Both the position numbers and the translations under genes were made by a program. From Diabrotica undecimpunctata (lineage: Eukaryota > Arthropoda > Insecta > Coleoptera > Chrysomelidae): a DNA stretch of 64,000 nucleotides. The notes beneath the pieces were generated by a model that made no database searches, was not told the origin of the DNA, and saw only the letters and a list, made by a program, of their open reading frames with translations. The DNA lies in the NCBI RefSeq assembly GCF_040954645.1, contig NC_092809.1, positions 132,359,914 to 132,423,913 of the forward strand, read 5' to 3'. Shown piece by piece: positions 1-10,400 of this stretch (its first letter is position 1; each line of letters begins with the position of its first letter).

Positions 1-64
1 TCATGTGACAGTTGGGACAAACAATAACATCAGCAATAACATAACCCAACTAAATTTGATTTCT

Positions 65-97
65 TAAACAAGGAAAGAGTCTCTCTTTCCTTGTTTA
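65..97. repeat. Perfect short inverted repeat (hairpin)
   Basis: Positions 65-79 are exactly complementary to 83-97, leaving a 3-base loop (tct). No other feature was recognised in 1-360, so this could be an element end or chance structure. Confidence 0.6.
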
Positions 98-369
98 TTG
101 TGGCCTCTCAAGATGGCACTTCCTGTCTAACAATATTTTTGCCCCCACTACCTTTACATTCCCTCTTTTGTCTTTTTGCTCGATGACTCTGTGGTATAGG
201 TAAGGTCCATTCACTCAACTCGGGCACATTTTGAAAGATATATAGCTGGAAACCTACAACACAAAAGTTCCTAGCTCACAGTATTAACAGCTTAAATAAA
301 CTTTTATTAAAGACTTCTTTCATTAAAAAAAGAAGAATTAGTATTAATAGTGTAAGCATGATACTATGA

Positions 370-775
370 TTAAGATGTTAATGTTAAGATCAGTATGTTA
401 TTCATAGTATCATGAGTGTAAGCAGTCACCGAACAAGTATAGAGTGGTATAGACAACAACTGATCTCTCTCTTCTTTGTACAGATCTCCATAGCTGGACA
501 GTTCAATTCCAAGGTATTTTATTTCCATTACTTGTTCAATACTGATGCCATTAATTTCTATTTTTAATATTTCTTTAGTTTTCTGAGATGAGATTGTCAT
601 ATTAAATTATTTTGCGCTTATGTTAAATCTACGGATCAGTCTTTACAGAGTATCTTCATCTTGAGCTATTAATATTGCGTCGTCTGCGTAACAGAGTATT
701 TTTACTTATTTGTTTCTCATTCTGTATCTTTTTTTTTTGTTAACGATTTTGATGATTTCATCAATGATTAAAGTC
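370..775 (-). pseudogene. Non-LTR retrotransposon RT fragment (palm and following region)
   Basis: Read on the - strand, this encodes the downstream half of an RTE/CR1-like reverse transcriptase. A YADDA active-site motif lies at 676-690. The typical downstream block follows, with a K-Y-L-G-I-E motif inside the open stretch 370-600. A stop (after the YADD block) and small frame breaks show decay. The upstream half of the same domain lies at 1495-1775, beyond a ~720 bp interruption. It is not a host gene. Confidence 0.75.
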
Positions 776-1490
776 GACTTTACACTACATGATTTTATCA
801 TATGAGATTTGTTATGATACCACGTTTCTATGATGTTTTAAAAAATCGTGTTTACACTGCATGATAAGTTATGACGTCGACTATAATATGAGTGACAATG
901 AGGTTTTCTTGTTTTTTCTTTTTGTTTATGGCCATAGAGATATAAGACACGGTATAGGTAATAACTATTAGGTTGGAAAATACATCTTTGCTTGCATTGG
1001 CTTCCCGACTTTTAATAATAATACGCCGGCAACAACTCCGTACAACTAATAGTAAGAAGAAAAAGATCAGACGCCTTTGGCTCGCAGGTGGCTCTTACGA
1101 AGAAATAGTGGACGGGACATATCAAATTTAGTGTTTATATTATACCAAATTAAAAATAATTAATAAAGAAACTAAACTAAAATTATTACTAATAGGACTC
1201 TAAAACAGTAAACTAAGAATAAATAATAAAAGAAAAATACGATACAATAGTACAGATTGGACAATAGGCTCAATATCAATGCAACAAACAAAAAATAAAT
1301 AAAGGATGTTGTCTCTCGGTAAGGAAATGTCGCTGAATTGATATAAGAATATGGCGCGATATATGTTGGTGTTACCAGTATTATTGCCGAAAATCATATG
1401 ATTTTATCATGCGGAATAGGTACCGTCCTATTCTCTTGTGACAAGCCATGACGAGCCGCATGACAAATCACACAGTGTAAACATAGAGCT
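772..1490. mobile_element. Insertion splitting the RT, with imperfect inverted ends
   Basis: RT coding similarity stops near 772 and resumes near 1495. The two edges carry imperfect inverted copies of a TTTACACT...TGATT motif, and another copy of the motif lies near 848-860. This suggests a small DNA transposon or MITE. No transposase was recognised inside, and the superfamily and target duplication are unresolved. Some RT sequence is also missing at the junction. Confidence 0.4.
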
Positions 1491-1494
1491 CAAT

Positions 1495-1775
1495 GAGTTT
1501 TCCGCTATCTATTTCTATAGGTTCTGTAAGTTGTCCATCTATTCTGACTTTCATTTTGTTGTTTTGGTAGATTTTTTCAATAGTTTTTATAATATTTAGG
1601 GGAGCTTCTCTACTATACAGAAGATGGATTACATATTTGAGTCACTTTGTCAAATGCTTTCTTTGAGCTAATCATACACAGAAATGTTGGTCTATTATAC
1701 TCTAGTGATTTCTCAGTAATTTGATTTATTGCCAATATTACACCTGTACACGATCTACCACTACGAAAACACTTT
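1495..1775 (-). pseudogene. Non-LTR RT fragment (finger/palm part)
   Basis: On the - strand this reads FRSGRSC, followed about 30 residues later by a KAFDKV block, the standard non-LTR RT motifs. It then runs into the region before the expected R-Q-G-D-x-L-S-P motif. It is collinear with 370-775 and was probably the same copy before the intervening insertion. Frame breaks are present. Confidence 0.7.
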
Positions 1776-1949
1776 TGCTCATCTGTTTAACTTATCCTCT
1801 GTTTCATTAGCTCTTGTAAAATTTTAGTTGTAAGCTTTAGGGTAGTATTTAACAAGTTTATATACTTCTGTAGTTTTCTGGCTGTTTTTATCTCCTATCT
1901 TAACTTTGATATTATTGCTGCAAAATCCAAAATACACAGCATTCGAAAT

Positions 1950-2065
1950 GCGTATACCTCAACATCAACAGATGCTATATATAAACCAACATTAGGTTGG
2001 TATGATGTTGCTGACCGGTTTCTCAAAGGAATTGTGGAAACATGGGATATAAAGAATACTTTGTT
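1950..2065 (+). pseudogene. MADF-domain-like fragment
   Basis: One + frame reads a Y-K-P-x-L-G-W-Y-D block followed by F-L-K and E-T-W-D-I-K-N-T-L. This resembles the C-terminal end of a MADF (Myb/SANT-like) domain. PIF/Harbinger elements often encode such a DNA-binding partner, and a Harbinger transposase fragment follows at once. The match is short and there is no start codon, so the call is tentative. Confidence 0.4.
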
Positions 2066-2159
2066 GCTTTTAGAGTTTTGTTATAATATATAATTTTGTT
2101 ATAATATATATATATAAAGTATAATAATAGAATATTACAAATTAAATTCTGTCATGTTA

Positions 2160-2670
2160 CCATAGAATTCTTCCTCCTCCAACAAAATACTGAGCAGATC
2201 TATCCCTAGACTGTGTTGCGTGTCTTGCATGATTGTAACTTCCAACATTTGTTACGCTGCGTAGTCTTTTGCTCAAATGTGAGCGCACCGCTTCGTGAAT
2301 GGGGCTTTAACAGATAGCTTTTTAAAGGAAAAGCGGCATCACCTACAATGATAGAATTATTTGGCATATTCCAAGTGTTTTTTTCAATTGCCATTTTTAA
2401 AGAAGAACGACAAAGACCCCGCCATCTGATTTTCTTCTAGCAACACACCACAACACCCATGTCTAAATACATAAAACAGTATTTATGGTCCACTAAAGCA
2501 AGCGAGATTGTGCTGAAACTTTTTTTTGTAGTTATAAAACATAGAGCCACTTTTTTTAGGACACCTAATTATGTCGTGCTTTCCGTCAATTGCACCAACA
2601 CATCCAGGGAATTTCCATCGTATTGCGAAACCACGTTCCACTCATTTTCTGTTATGGGCACCTAGAACAC
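2160..2670 (-). pseudogene. PIF/Harbinger (HARBI1-like) transposase, DDE core, broken
   Basis: The - strand shows, in order, blocks typical of the Harbinger nuclease: a 'cvGaIDGkH'-like segment near 2590-2620, then a Y-K-K-x-F-S-x-x-x-L-A-L-V-D block near 2490-2530, then IIVGDAAFPLK near 2335-2360. The frame changes at least three times and stops interrupt it, so it is dead. Harbinger transposases cut and paste with TTA-type target duplications. The N-terminal part of the same family lies at 3430-3724. Confidence 0.8.
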
Positions 2671-3011
2671 GAAAAATATAGAATTTTCTAAAAGTTTAAC
2701 AAACACGTAGTTCTTAAAGCGTCCAAATAGTTTATATATAATAAATTTGTAATTGTCGTAATAATACAACATAACAAGAATTTGGTTAAACAATATAAAT
2801 GGTTGAGAATTGAATCCAGTAACAACAAGGAAATAATGAAGAGCAGCAACATATCGAGGAGTAGCAGTTTTATTCGTATGAGGAAGAAACTACAGTGAAT
2901 AGTCCTTTCGCCAACCCCAGGAACCAAGGCTTTCGTAAGACGCAATGTTGACAGTGTAACTGCAGCAGTCAGTAGTCTACAAGACATAGTAAATAAAGTA
3001 GACAATTCTCA

Positions 3012-3110
3012 AGAAACACCCGACGAATTTGAAATATTTGGCGTGTTGCAGCTTATTTAAGACAGCTTCCACTAAAAGGCCACCTTAGAAAGCCAGCCTG
3101 CAATATTAAA
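3012..3110 (+). pseudogene. MADF/BESS-type accessory protein fragment
   Basis: The + strand reads TPDEFEIFG, then, after a one-base shift, VAAYLRQLPL. That combination is typical of the C-terminal part of MADF-BESS proteins encoded by Harbinger elements. Upstream sequence from about 2810 is low-complexity, rich in E, Q and S, and open only in pieces. It is probably part of the element's second gene, separated from the fragment at 1950-2065 by the transposase piece. Confidence 0.45.
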
Positions 3111-3429
3111 TTATTTAGTAGAGAGACTGGGACACAAAGCAGCTATATCCAACGTAACAGTACTACAGCAACATTCTTCATTGATTTCACCATCCACTTC
3201 AAGTGCTTCATTATGTTATAGAATAGACATGTGGATAATGTTATTCAACCAACTGTACAAAAACAGTATTACACTCAATGTGAACCTTCAGATATATTAC
3301 ATGCAGCTTGGACAAACATGTACTCAGCCTTATTGTACAATATTTAATAATATTTATAGATATATAAATTTATTATTTACGACTGTAATATTGTAAAAAT
3401 AAAATTAGTATCTTACCTTTATGTATTCT

Positions 3430-3724
3430 TTCAATGCTTCATAAATAGCCTCTAGAAGTTCTGTGATAAATTTGGAAATACCACTTTTGAGAATTCTATA
3501 TATGTGTACTGTAAAGATGCAAATTAATCTCCAGAAGCCAAAAATCTTAATTTTACAAGAGCTGATATTGCATCTCTCAAGTGAGTATCTGACTTTTGGA
3601 TTTTATTGGATATACATTCTAATAAAAACTCAAACTGGTTTTGAGTCATTCTAAGATGATTCAAGTATACTTCCAGGTCTTCATGAGCGAACTCTTCTAT
3701 TAAACTATTAAATGTCCCCAACAT
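3430..3724 (-). pseudogene. Harbinger transposase N-terminal fragment
   Basis: The open frame 3524-3724 (-) encodes E-D-x-E-x-Y-x-N-H-L-R-M, then F-E-F-L-L, then R-D-A-I-S-A, then L-R-F-L-A-S-G-D. This is the usual N-terminal helical region of PIF/Harbinger transposases ('fRMs...fe.LL...lRfLAtGd'). It lies upstream of, and collinear with, the DDE fragment at 2160-2670. A sequence with Harbinger-end character near 3900-3975 could be this element's end, but no matching opposite end was found. Confidence 0.7.
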
Positions 3725-3979
3725 ACTTCGATGTAATACCCATGGACAGACCCATCATCTGCCCTTTCGTTTTTTCTACTTTGTTTGTTCCAGATATGTT
3801 TTCTCCAGTATTTTTTGCATTTCTAATGCTAAAATTTGCACAGTAACATTATACTTGCACATACTATTGCAGTTGATGCCACTTTAAAAGCCACACTCGT
3901 TTAAAACAACAGAAATGTGTGGAAACCAATGCTGGTGCCAATAATCAGTGAATGTGGAAACCCACCTTAACCTCAGTTT

Positions 3980-4960
3980 ATGGTTTGAGTGTTGCTAACA
4001 TTGAATATGTCAAACCAGTTGTTCACCTATAACAAATTAAAAACAATTTGTAATTAATGTTGCCCTTACAAATTGTAACACTTACTAATTTAAAAACATC
4101 TGGCAATTCTGTCCAATTTGTGCCTTGATTGATAATACCAAGCATGTCACACCTACTTTGATACAGTAGGGAAGAATTATTTTGCAGCATACTTTACTCT
4201 CTGTCTTTGACCTCCTCTTACATTGAGCTTTTCTTTGTGTGCTTTGTGTGTAATTTTTAAATCTGAACCTGTTGTAGCATCGAGAACAGATTCAGCACAG
4301 TCCTTATATAGTTTTTTTCCATTAAAAATAAAGTCTTTGCCCACAAAATAATTTCTGATTAGCTTTAACAAACATAAACATTTTCACCATTGTGTGGGTT
4401 TTAAAAGTAAGGTTTGGATTCTGAAATTTCTAATTCAGTGTGCAGTCCTCAATTTCCACTCTCAAAATCACAAACCATAGCTACTACTTGGAAACCTAGA
4501 GAAAATTTATAAGTAAATATGAGTGCCCAAATATACTATGCTGGTACTCACCTGCTTCTACAATAAATGCAATATTCTCGGATAGGATAGAAAAAGTCAT
4601 TTTTGTGTCGTAATTGTAATGCATAGGTTGTTTCCACTGGTTAAATAGACCTGTCAACCTTATGACTTGCATATAGCAAATGGCTGCAATACTTGGTCCT
4701 TACATTTATCGTAGACATACTCTTTTTTGATTTACATACATATATACTTTATTGTTTGTGCTAAAACTGAAGTATTCTACAATTTTTAAAGTGTTTTTTA
4801 TGTATCTATCTGTATTTTAATTTGTTTCAGCCATGATTGAAATGTAGATACTCCTGAATATGGAAAATCTCTTATCATAAGTCTGTAAGCTTGAGGTCCA
4901 GCTGAATATAATGCTATGACTTTTAAAATTCAGGATGTAGACCACAATATTAGTTTATTT
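3980..4960 (-). pseudogene. P-element-type transposase, decayed catalytic region
   Basis: Reading down the - strand gives successive blocks of THAP9/P-element transposase. ALYSAGPQAYRLM and a G-V-S-T-F-Q-S-W block lie near 4825-4910, and a GLFNQWKQP block lies near 4625-4655. After an intron-like GTGAGT...TCTAG gap at about 4501-4553 come V-V-A-M-V-C-D-F, then LKLIRNYFVGKDF and the block S-D-L-K-I-T-H-K...L-N-V-R-G-G-Q-R-Q-R-V-K (open frame 4177-4371). A NWFDIFNV block follows near 3996-4030. Stops and shifts occur in most blocks. It directly follows the THAP exons at 4961-6344 on the same strand, so both probably come from one P-like element. Confidence 0.75.
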
Positions 4961-6344
4961 TTAATTTTTTTTCCAGGCCGAAATAGTATTTTCCAATGTA
5001 GATACCTTTGCTGTTACTGCATTTAGTTGTTGCTTTAGAAGTGAAATTTCATTAATCAGTTCTTGGTTCTGGTTTATTAGTGGTTCTGTTTGTGTGCTAA
5101 AAATATTTTGTTTTTAATATTAATTTATAATTACCATAAATTCAATATTAATTTTGTTTTGAAACACCACACATTCTATAATTTTAAATTTGAAAGCATA
5201 AATTTTAAATAAATTTACCTTTTCTCTGCAGCATTATTGCTAAAGCCATTAGCCTGGATAAAACTTTGAGAGTTATCTTCAATGTCTTCTTGTTTAATGT
5301 TAGCCCCAGAAACTTCACATTCGCTACAAGAATTAAATATTAAAGGTACAGACATGCAATAAGTAAGAGATTGCTAAGAAATTGTATAGAAGCTTATATC
5401 TTTATGAAAACGTTGAAAAAATTCTAATATACCTACCTATTTTAGAGCAAAAAAAAATTATATTTAACTTACCTGCTTAATAATTCATCAAATACTTGTT
5501 TTCTTTGCCTTTTTTTTACAGCACCATCATGGCCTATCCTAGAAACTTCAGTTTTCACCATAAGCAAATTCTTGTTGGGAACAACATTTTGTGTGCTAAA
5601 AATATTTTGTTTTTAATATTAATTTATAATTACCATAAATTCAATATTAATTTTGTTTTGAAGCACTCTGACACATTCTATAATTTTAAGTTTGAAAGCA
5701 GAAATTTTAGATAAATTTACCTTTTCTCTGTAGCATTATTGCTAAAGCCATTACCCTGGATAAAACTTTGAGAGTTATCTTCAATGTCTTCTTGTTTAAT
5801 GTTAACCTCAGAACCTTCACATTTGCTACAAGAATTAAATAATAAATGTACAAACATGCAATAAGTAAGAGATTGCTAAGAAATTGTATAGAAGCTTATA
5901 TCTTTATGAAAACCTTCACCAAATTCTAATATACCTACCTATTTTAGAGAAAAAAAAATTACATTTAACTTACCTGCTTAATAATTCATCAATGACTTGT
6001 TTCCTTTGACTTTTTTTTAATGCGGCACCGTGGCCTAACCTAGAAACCTCAGGTTTCATCATAGGCAAATTCTTGTTGGGAACAACATCTTTTTTCAAGC
6101 CCCGATAATTTTTCGGGCGATAATTCAGCAGTTGATGCTTAAGATTTGTATAAAAGTCAGTATCGGAAAAATGCTTTGAACAAATAGAAGCTGTTTTTGA
6201 GTTAAAGTTATCTTTCCTACCGGTGGCGTGTACCCATTGTTTTATTAGATTTTCCTCTTTAGGGAAACGAAAAAACCTCGTGTCAGGGCAAGGATTTCGC
6301 TTGCTCTGGTTATCAGAGGAACAACCAAATACTGCACAACGCAT
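4961..6344 (-). CDS. THAP-domain protein (P-element-like N-terminal part), five open exons
   Basis: A spliced model joins exons 6344-5974, 5825-5721, 5595-5473, 5323-5219 and 5096-4961. Every exon has a GT donor and an AG acceptor, all introns are phase 2, and the model gives 279 aa. The start is the ATG opening MRCAVFGC. Residues ~3-65 form a THAP zinc finger (C-x4-C ... C-x2-H, in CSKH), a DNA-binding fold. An AVPTIF-like box (DVVPNKNLP) and a basic segment follow. The last exon looks like a coiled coil (QNQELINEISLLKQQLN) and ends at a stop 4961-4963. Exons 3 and 4 arose from a ~499 bp tandem duplication. Downstream P-transposase sequence is decayed, and one base fewer in the A8 run at 4965-4972 would read into it. 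This is either the intact front of a dead P-like transposase or a short co-opted THAP protein. Expression is unknown. Confidence 0.7.
5092..6089. repeat. ~499 bp tandem duplication inside the THAP gene
   Basis: Unit 5092-5590 and unit 5591-~6089 are collinear copies with a few percent differences plus small indels. Each contains the 3' part of a THAP/AVPTIF exon, an intron, a 105-nt exon and another intron. The junction near 5590 fuses the acceptor and first bases of the last exon (cacacaa) to the middle of exon 1, making a chimeric exon of 123 nt, which is a multiple of three. Confidence 0.9.
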
Positions 6345-6598
6345 ATCGTAAAAATTAAAAAAAAAAATGGAAAAAACTCGGAAACTTGACTGATAACTAC
6401 ACTCAACACTATACAGATGCAAGATGAAGATCAGAGTACTATGGATGAAGATTGAAGATGCAAGTTTCGAAGTTTCTGACTACTATAATCAGCTGATCAC
6501 TCTGCGAGTGACGTCGTTACTCACTCACTGGATCATGATGAAACCTGTCAAATATACTCACGGACCAATCACAACAAACGTAGGCTGTTTATTTTACC

Positions 6599-7016
6599 AC
6601 AGAATAATAAACAATTTAACACAAAATAAACAATTGTTATTTTTCTGATATTTTACGGGGATTTTACTGTAGTCACAGAACCTGTAGTCTGACATCAGCA
6701 TTCGATTTGCGGTTTGCGGTATTCTTATGACACAGAATAATAAACAATTGCTGTTTATTCTGTCTATTTATGTCTATTTATGATGTCTATGGTGCTGTTT
6801 CTAGGTTGGTTTAAACGATACTTTCACCTACAAGACAGATATAAAAGTGCAACCTCCCGAAATAATTCGTCCAGGACACTTACACTAAAGTACATTTTCA
6901 ACTAAATACGAACGGAACGGCTCAATTATCAACAATCTACAAAATAAGCTTTCTAAAATAATATATTACATTTTAAGGGCACAGAATAATAAAACAATTA
7001 TTATTTATTCTGTGAT
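6599..7016. repeat. Recurring CACAGAATAATAAACAATT palindromes upstream of GNL2
   Basis: The motif occurs at about 6599, 6731 and 6980. The second (6732-6763) and third (6980-7015) are followed by their own inverted copies, making imperfect hairpins, and a partial copy lies near 7047. They lie in the ~1.1 kb between the THAP start (6344) and the GNL2 start (7450). They may be small MITE remnants or promoter-region repeats. No TATA box was confidently assigned. Confidence 0.55.
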
Positions 7017-7449
7017 GAGAGTACAGTCAGTACAGTCACAATAGTTATATATTCTGTGGTACAGTGGAATAGAAATTTCATCCAGACTTAGATTTTAAAT
7101 AATTCTGACAAAAAATTAACGCATCTTCTAATTAAAATTTACTGAACAATCGGTCAACGATTCAATTTACAAAAATAATGAAATATATTATTACATCATC
7201 AAGCTTTGTAGTTAGCTAAATAATAACTCAATGTATGGCCACATGGCCAACCGTATGTCATAAAAAACAAAAAACAGTACTGTCACTACTGTCAGTAGTG
7301 TCAGTTAATTTGACATTTTTGAATAAAATGAAATACACGTGTGTACATTATTTTTAGATTTTTAGGTGTAGTGAAGTGGCAGTGAAAAAGTGAAATAGGG
7401 TTAAATAAAATAATTATTGTTCAGTTAAACACAGGATTTTTTTTTTAAA

Positions 7450-10400
7450 ATGCCGAAAGTAAGATCCACAACAGGAGCCCCTCGAAAGCAGGGGTTCAAC
7501 AGATCGAATCATTCGATGAATCCAGAACGGCCGACTGAAGGATTAAAGGGGGTATCCAAAGTTAGAACTAAGGGAACAATAAAAAGACTACAGATGTATA
7601 GAAATTTTAAAGCTAAAAGAGACAAAACTGGTAAAATTCTCACACCAGCACCTTTTCAGGTAAATACTTTTTAAATCTGTCTTAAATTTATGCTGAATCC
7701 AAATATCTTAGCGCTAAAAGTTATTATTAGTAAGGATCGTTGGATCATATTATTCACTTTGCAATGTATATTTTTCCACAGACAATTCTAGTTTTAAACA
7801 TTTTGTGATATTTTCTCTGATTATCTTCTGAATATTTTTTTGAATGTTCTCAAACTACTTCTTCTTTTTCGTCAAGGAACTTGTGGGATAAATCTTACGG
7901 AACTTTCGTAACAATATTGTGTATAATTTTGAAACTACACTGATTCATTCTCTATTTTTTTTTTTAGGGAAGGTTACCATCAGGTACACAAGCTAGAGTG
8001 GAGCCAAATCAGAAGTGGTTCGGAAACAGTAGAGTAATTTCACAAAATAGCTTACAAAAATTTCAAACAGAGGTAGGAAGTGCACTAAAAAATCCATTTC
8101 AAGTGGTTATGAAACCCACTACACTACCTATAACTTTGCTTAATGAAAAAGCCAAAAATGCTAGAGTACATCTGTTAGATACAGAGAGTTTTGAAAGTGT
8201 TTTTTGGCCCAAAGAAAAGTAGAAAGAGACCAAATATTGGCGTAAAAGGTCTGGAAGAATTAACTGAGTTAGCAGACAAGTCTGCTAATGAATATTCTCA
8301 AGATAAAGACTCAAATGTAGTTCGAGATGATGGTGGAGTCCGTGATTTACCTAGAGACTGGGTTATGGCAGCAGGTCAATCAAAAAGAATATGGAATGAA
8401 CTGTACAAGGTTGTTGACAGTTCTGATGTTTTGTTACAAGTTTTAGATGCAAGAGATCCAATGGGAACTAGATCTGCTTATTTGGAAAAGTATTTGAAGA
8501 CAGAGAAACCTCATAAACATCTTATATTTATTTTAAACAAAGTTGATTTGGTTCCCACTTGGGTTACACAGAGATGGGTTGCTATATTAAATAAAGAATA
8601 TCCAACTGTGGCTTTCCATGCTAGCATTACACATCCCTTCGGCAAAGGATCTCTCATTAACCTTTTAAGGCAATTAGGTAAATATTTTTAATTTATAAAT
8701 CGAATTTTTTTATTAAAAATAATCATTTGAGTGTAGTGTCTTGTTGTTTTTCTGTGGGTTCATAGTACAAGATTTTACTGCAGAATTACTATGTTCATAA
8801 CATAGTTCATCAAACTCACATTTTTACATACATTTAAAATTAGGAGAATACATTGATAATAGGTTACCAGTCAAAAAGTGGCCTCAAATATTTTTAATTC
8901 AATTAATAGTAATTAGTTTTTGACAAATATTTTATTTCATTCATTTATTTTTTAAATAAAATATGCTGCTCATGACATATATGGATGTTTTTTATATCAA
9001 ATTAAAGCTAATTATTTTCTTAATATGATGATATAAGGTTTCCTGAGAAAAAATGGGCGAAAATTAGGATTGCCAGCTGTTAAGAATGTGGGAAAGATAA
9101 ACTCAAATAGAGTTAGGGTGCCGCGACACTGGTTTGACAAGTGATAATATGTATATCATTATATATCTACGCATATATCTACATTCAGTTCTCCTAATGT
9201 TAAATGTATTTAAAAATGTGAGAGTGATTAATTACGTTATGAACATAGTGATCCTGGAGTGGGATCTTAGGCTATCAGGCATTAGGTGAAGTACATGTAG
9301 TTAAACTAATTTTATTTAACTCACTTACTACATAAAAACTTAATAATACTGAACTAAATAACAAATATCTCATTAATTAAATTATCATAACTCTTTACAA
9401 CTTCAAAGTGACGCCATCGCTGTTTTTATACACGAACAGATGTTCTAGATCAGTTTGGTCCAACCTTTTAGACGTTGCGGGCCATATTGAATTTGAAATT
9501 ATTATGAAGGGCCAAAGAACTCGACTCATTCAAAAAAAAGTTTATTTTAAAAAATAATATACAAACGAAATATTATTTACAAGTAGTTTATTATGGGTTA
9601 CAATTTACATGTTATGTTTAAAATTATCATAAAATAAAAAATCAATGGGAAATTTGAGGCAAGGGTTTATTCTCTACTAACTTTTGCACATCTATATCTA
9701 TGCTAGTCGTAGTGAGTCGAATACACGCTTCCAGAGAATCGTTTTCCATGCGATTACGTGTTTTAGATTTAATATGCTTCAAATCAGAAAATGTACTTTC
9801 ACATATATACGTACGACCAAACATTGAATATAGTTTCAACACAAAGTTGCGAAGTTTAGGAAAACGATCCTTGGAGACTAACTTTCAAAAGGTACTAATG
9901 TCTTCATTTTTCTTCGCTTGAAAAAACAAATCGGACTGTAGTTCGCACAGCTCTAATTGGTATTCTGCTGATTGGTTCTGGATATTGACTCCCATTGGAT
10001 TGTTAGGAAAATTCCAGGAAAATAAAGCATTGATATAATTCCAGGTAGAATTTCGAGATATTACAGGACCGTAATTACAGTCACATAACAGTATTATGAT
10101 TTTATAAATCTTTTATTTTTGTGATTTTTGTATAGTTTTAGTATAGTGATCACAGCTGAGCATTTAGGTTTTTGGTCATCCAAAGGTCCATCTTCTTCTT
10201 TTACTACCCTGTTCAATTATCGAATGTTGGCGATCATATTGGCAACAATAATTTGTTTAAGGCAACTTCAAACAGATTAGCGTATGTCTCTTAATACCAC
10301 TCTCGGAGATTTGGGAGCCACTATGTTCTTCTTCAGCCTGGACCTCTTCTTCCAGCGATCTTGCCCTGTATTATGAGGTGTAGAAGGTTATACTTCTATT

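Noticed and set aside
8191..8222. Programmed ribosomal frameshifting in GNL2 at the T6 run
   Set aside because: No precedent in the family, and no slippery heptamer with downstream structure was seen. A one-base homopolymer error explains it more simply.
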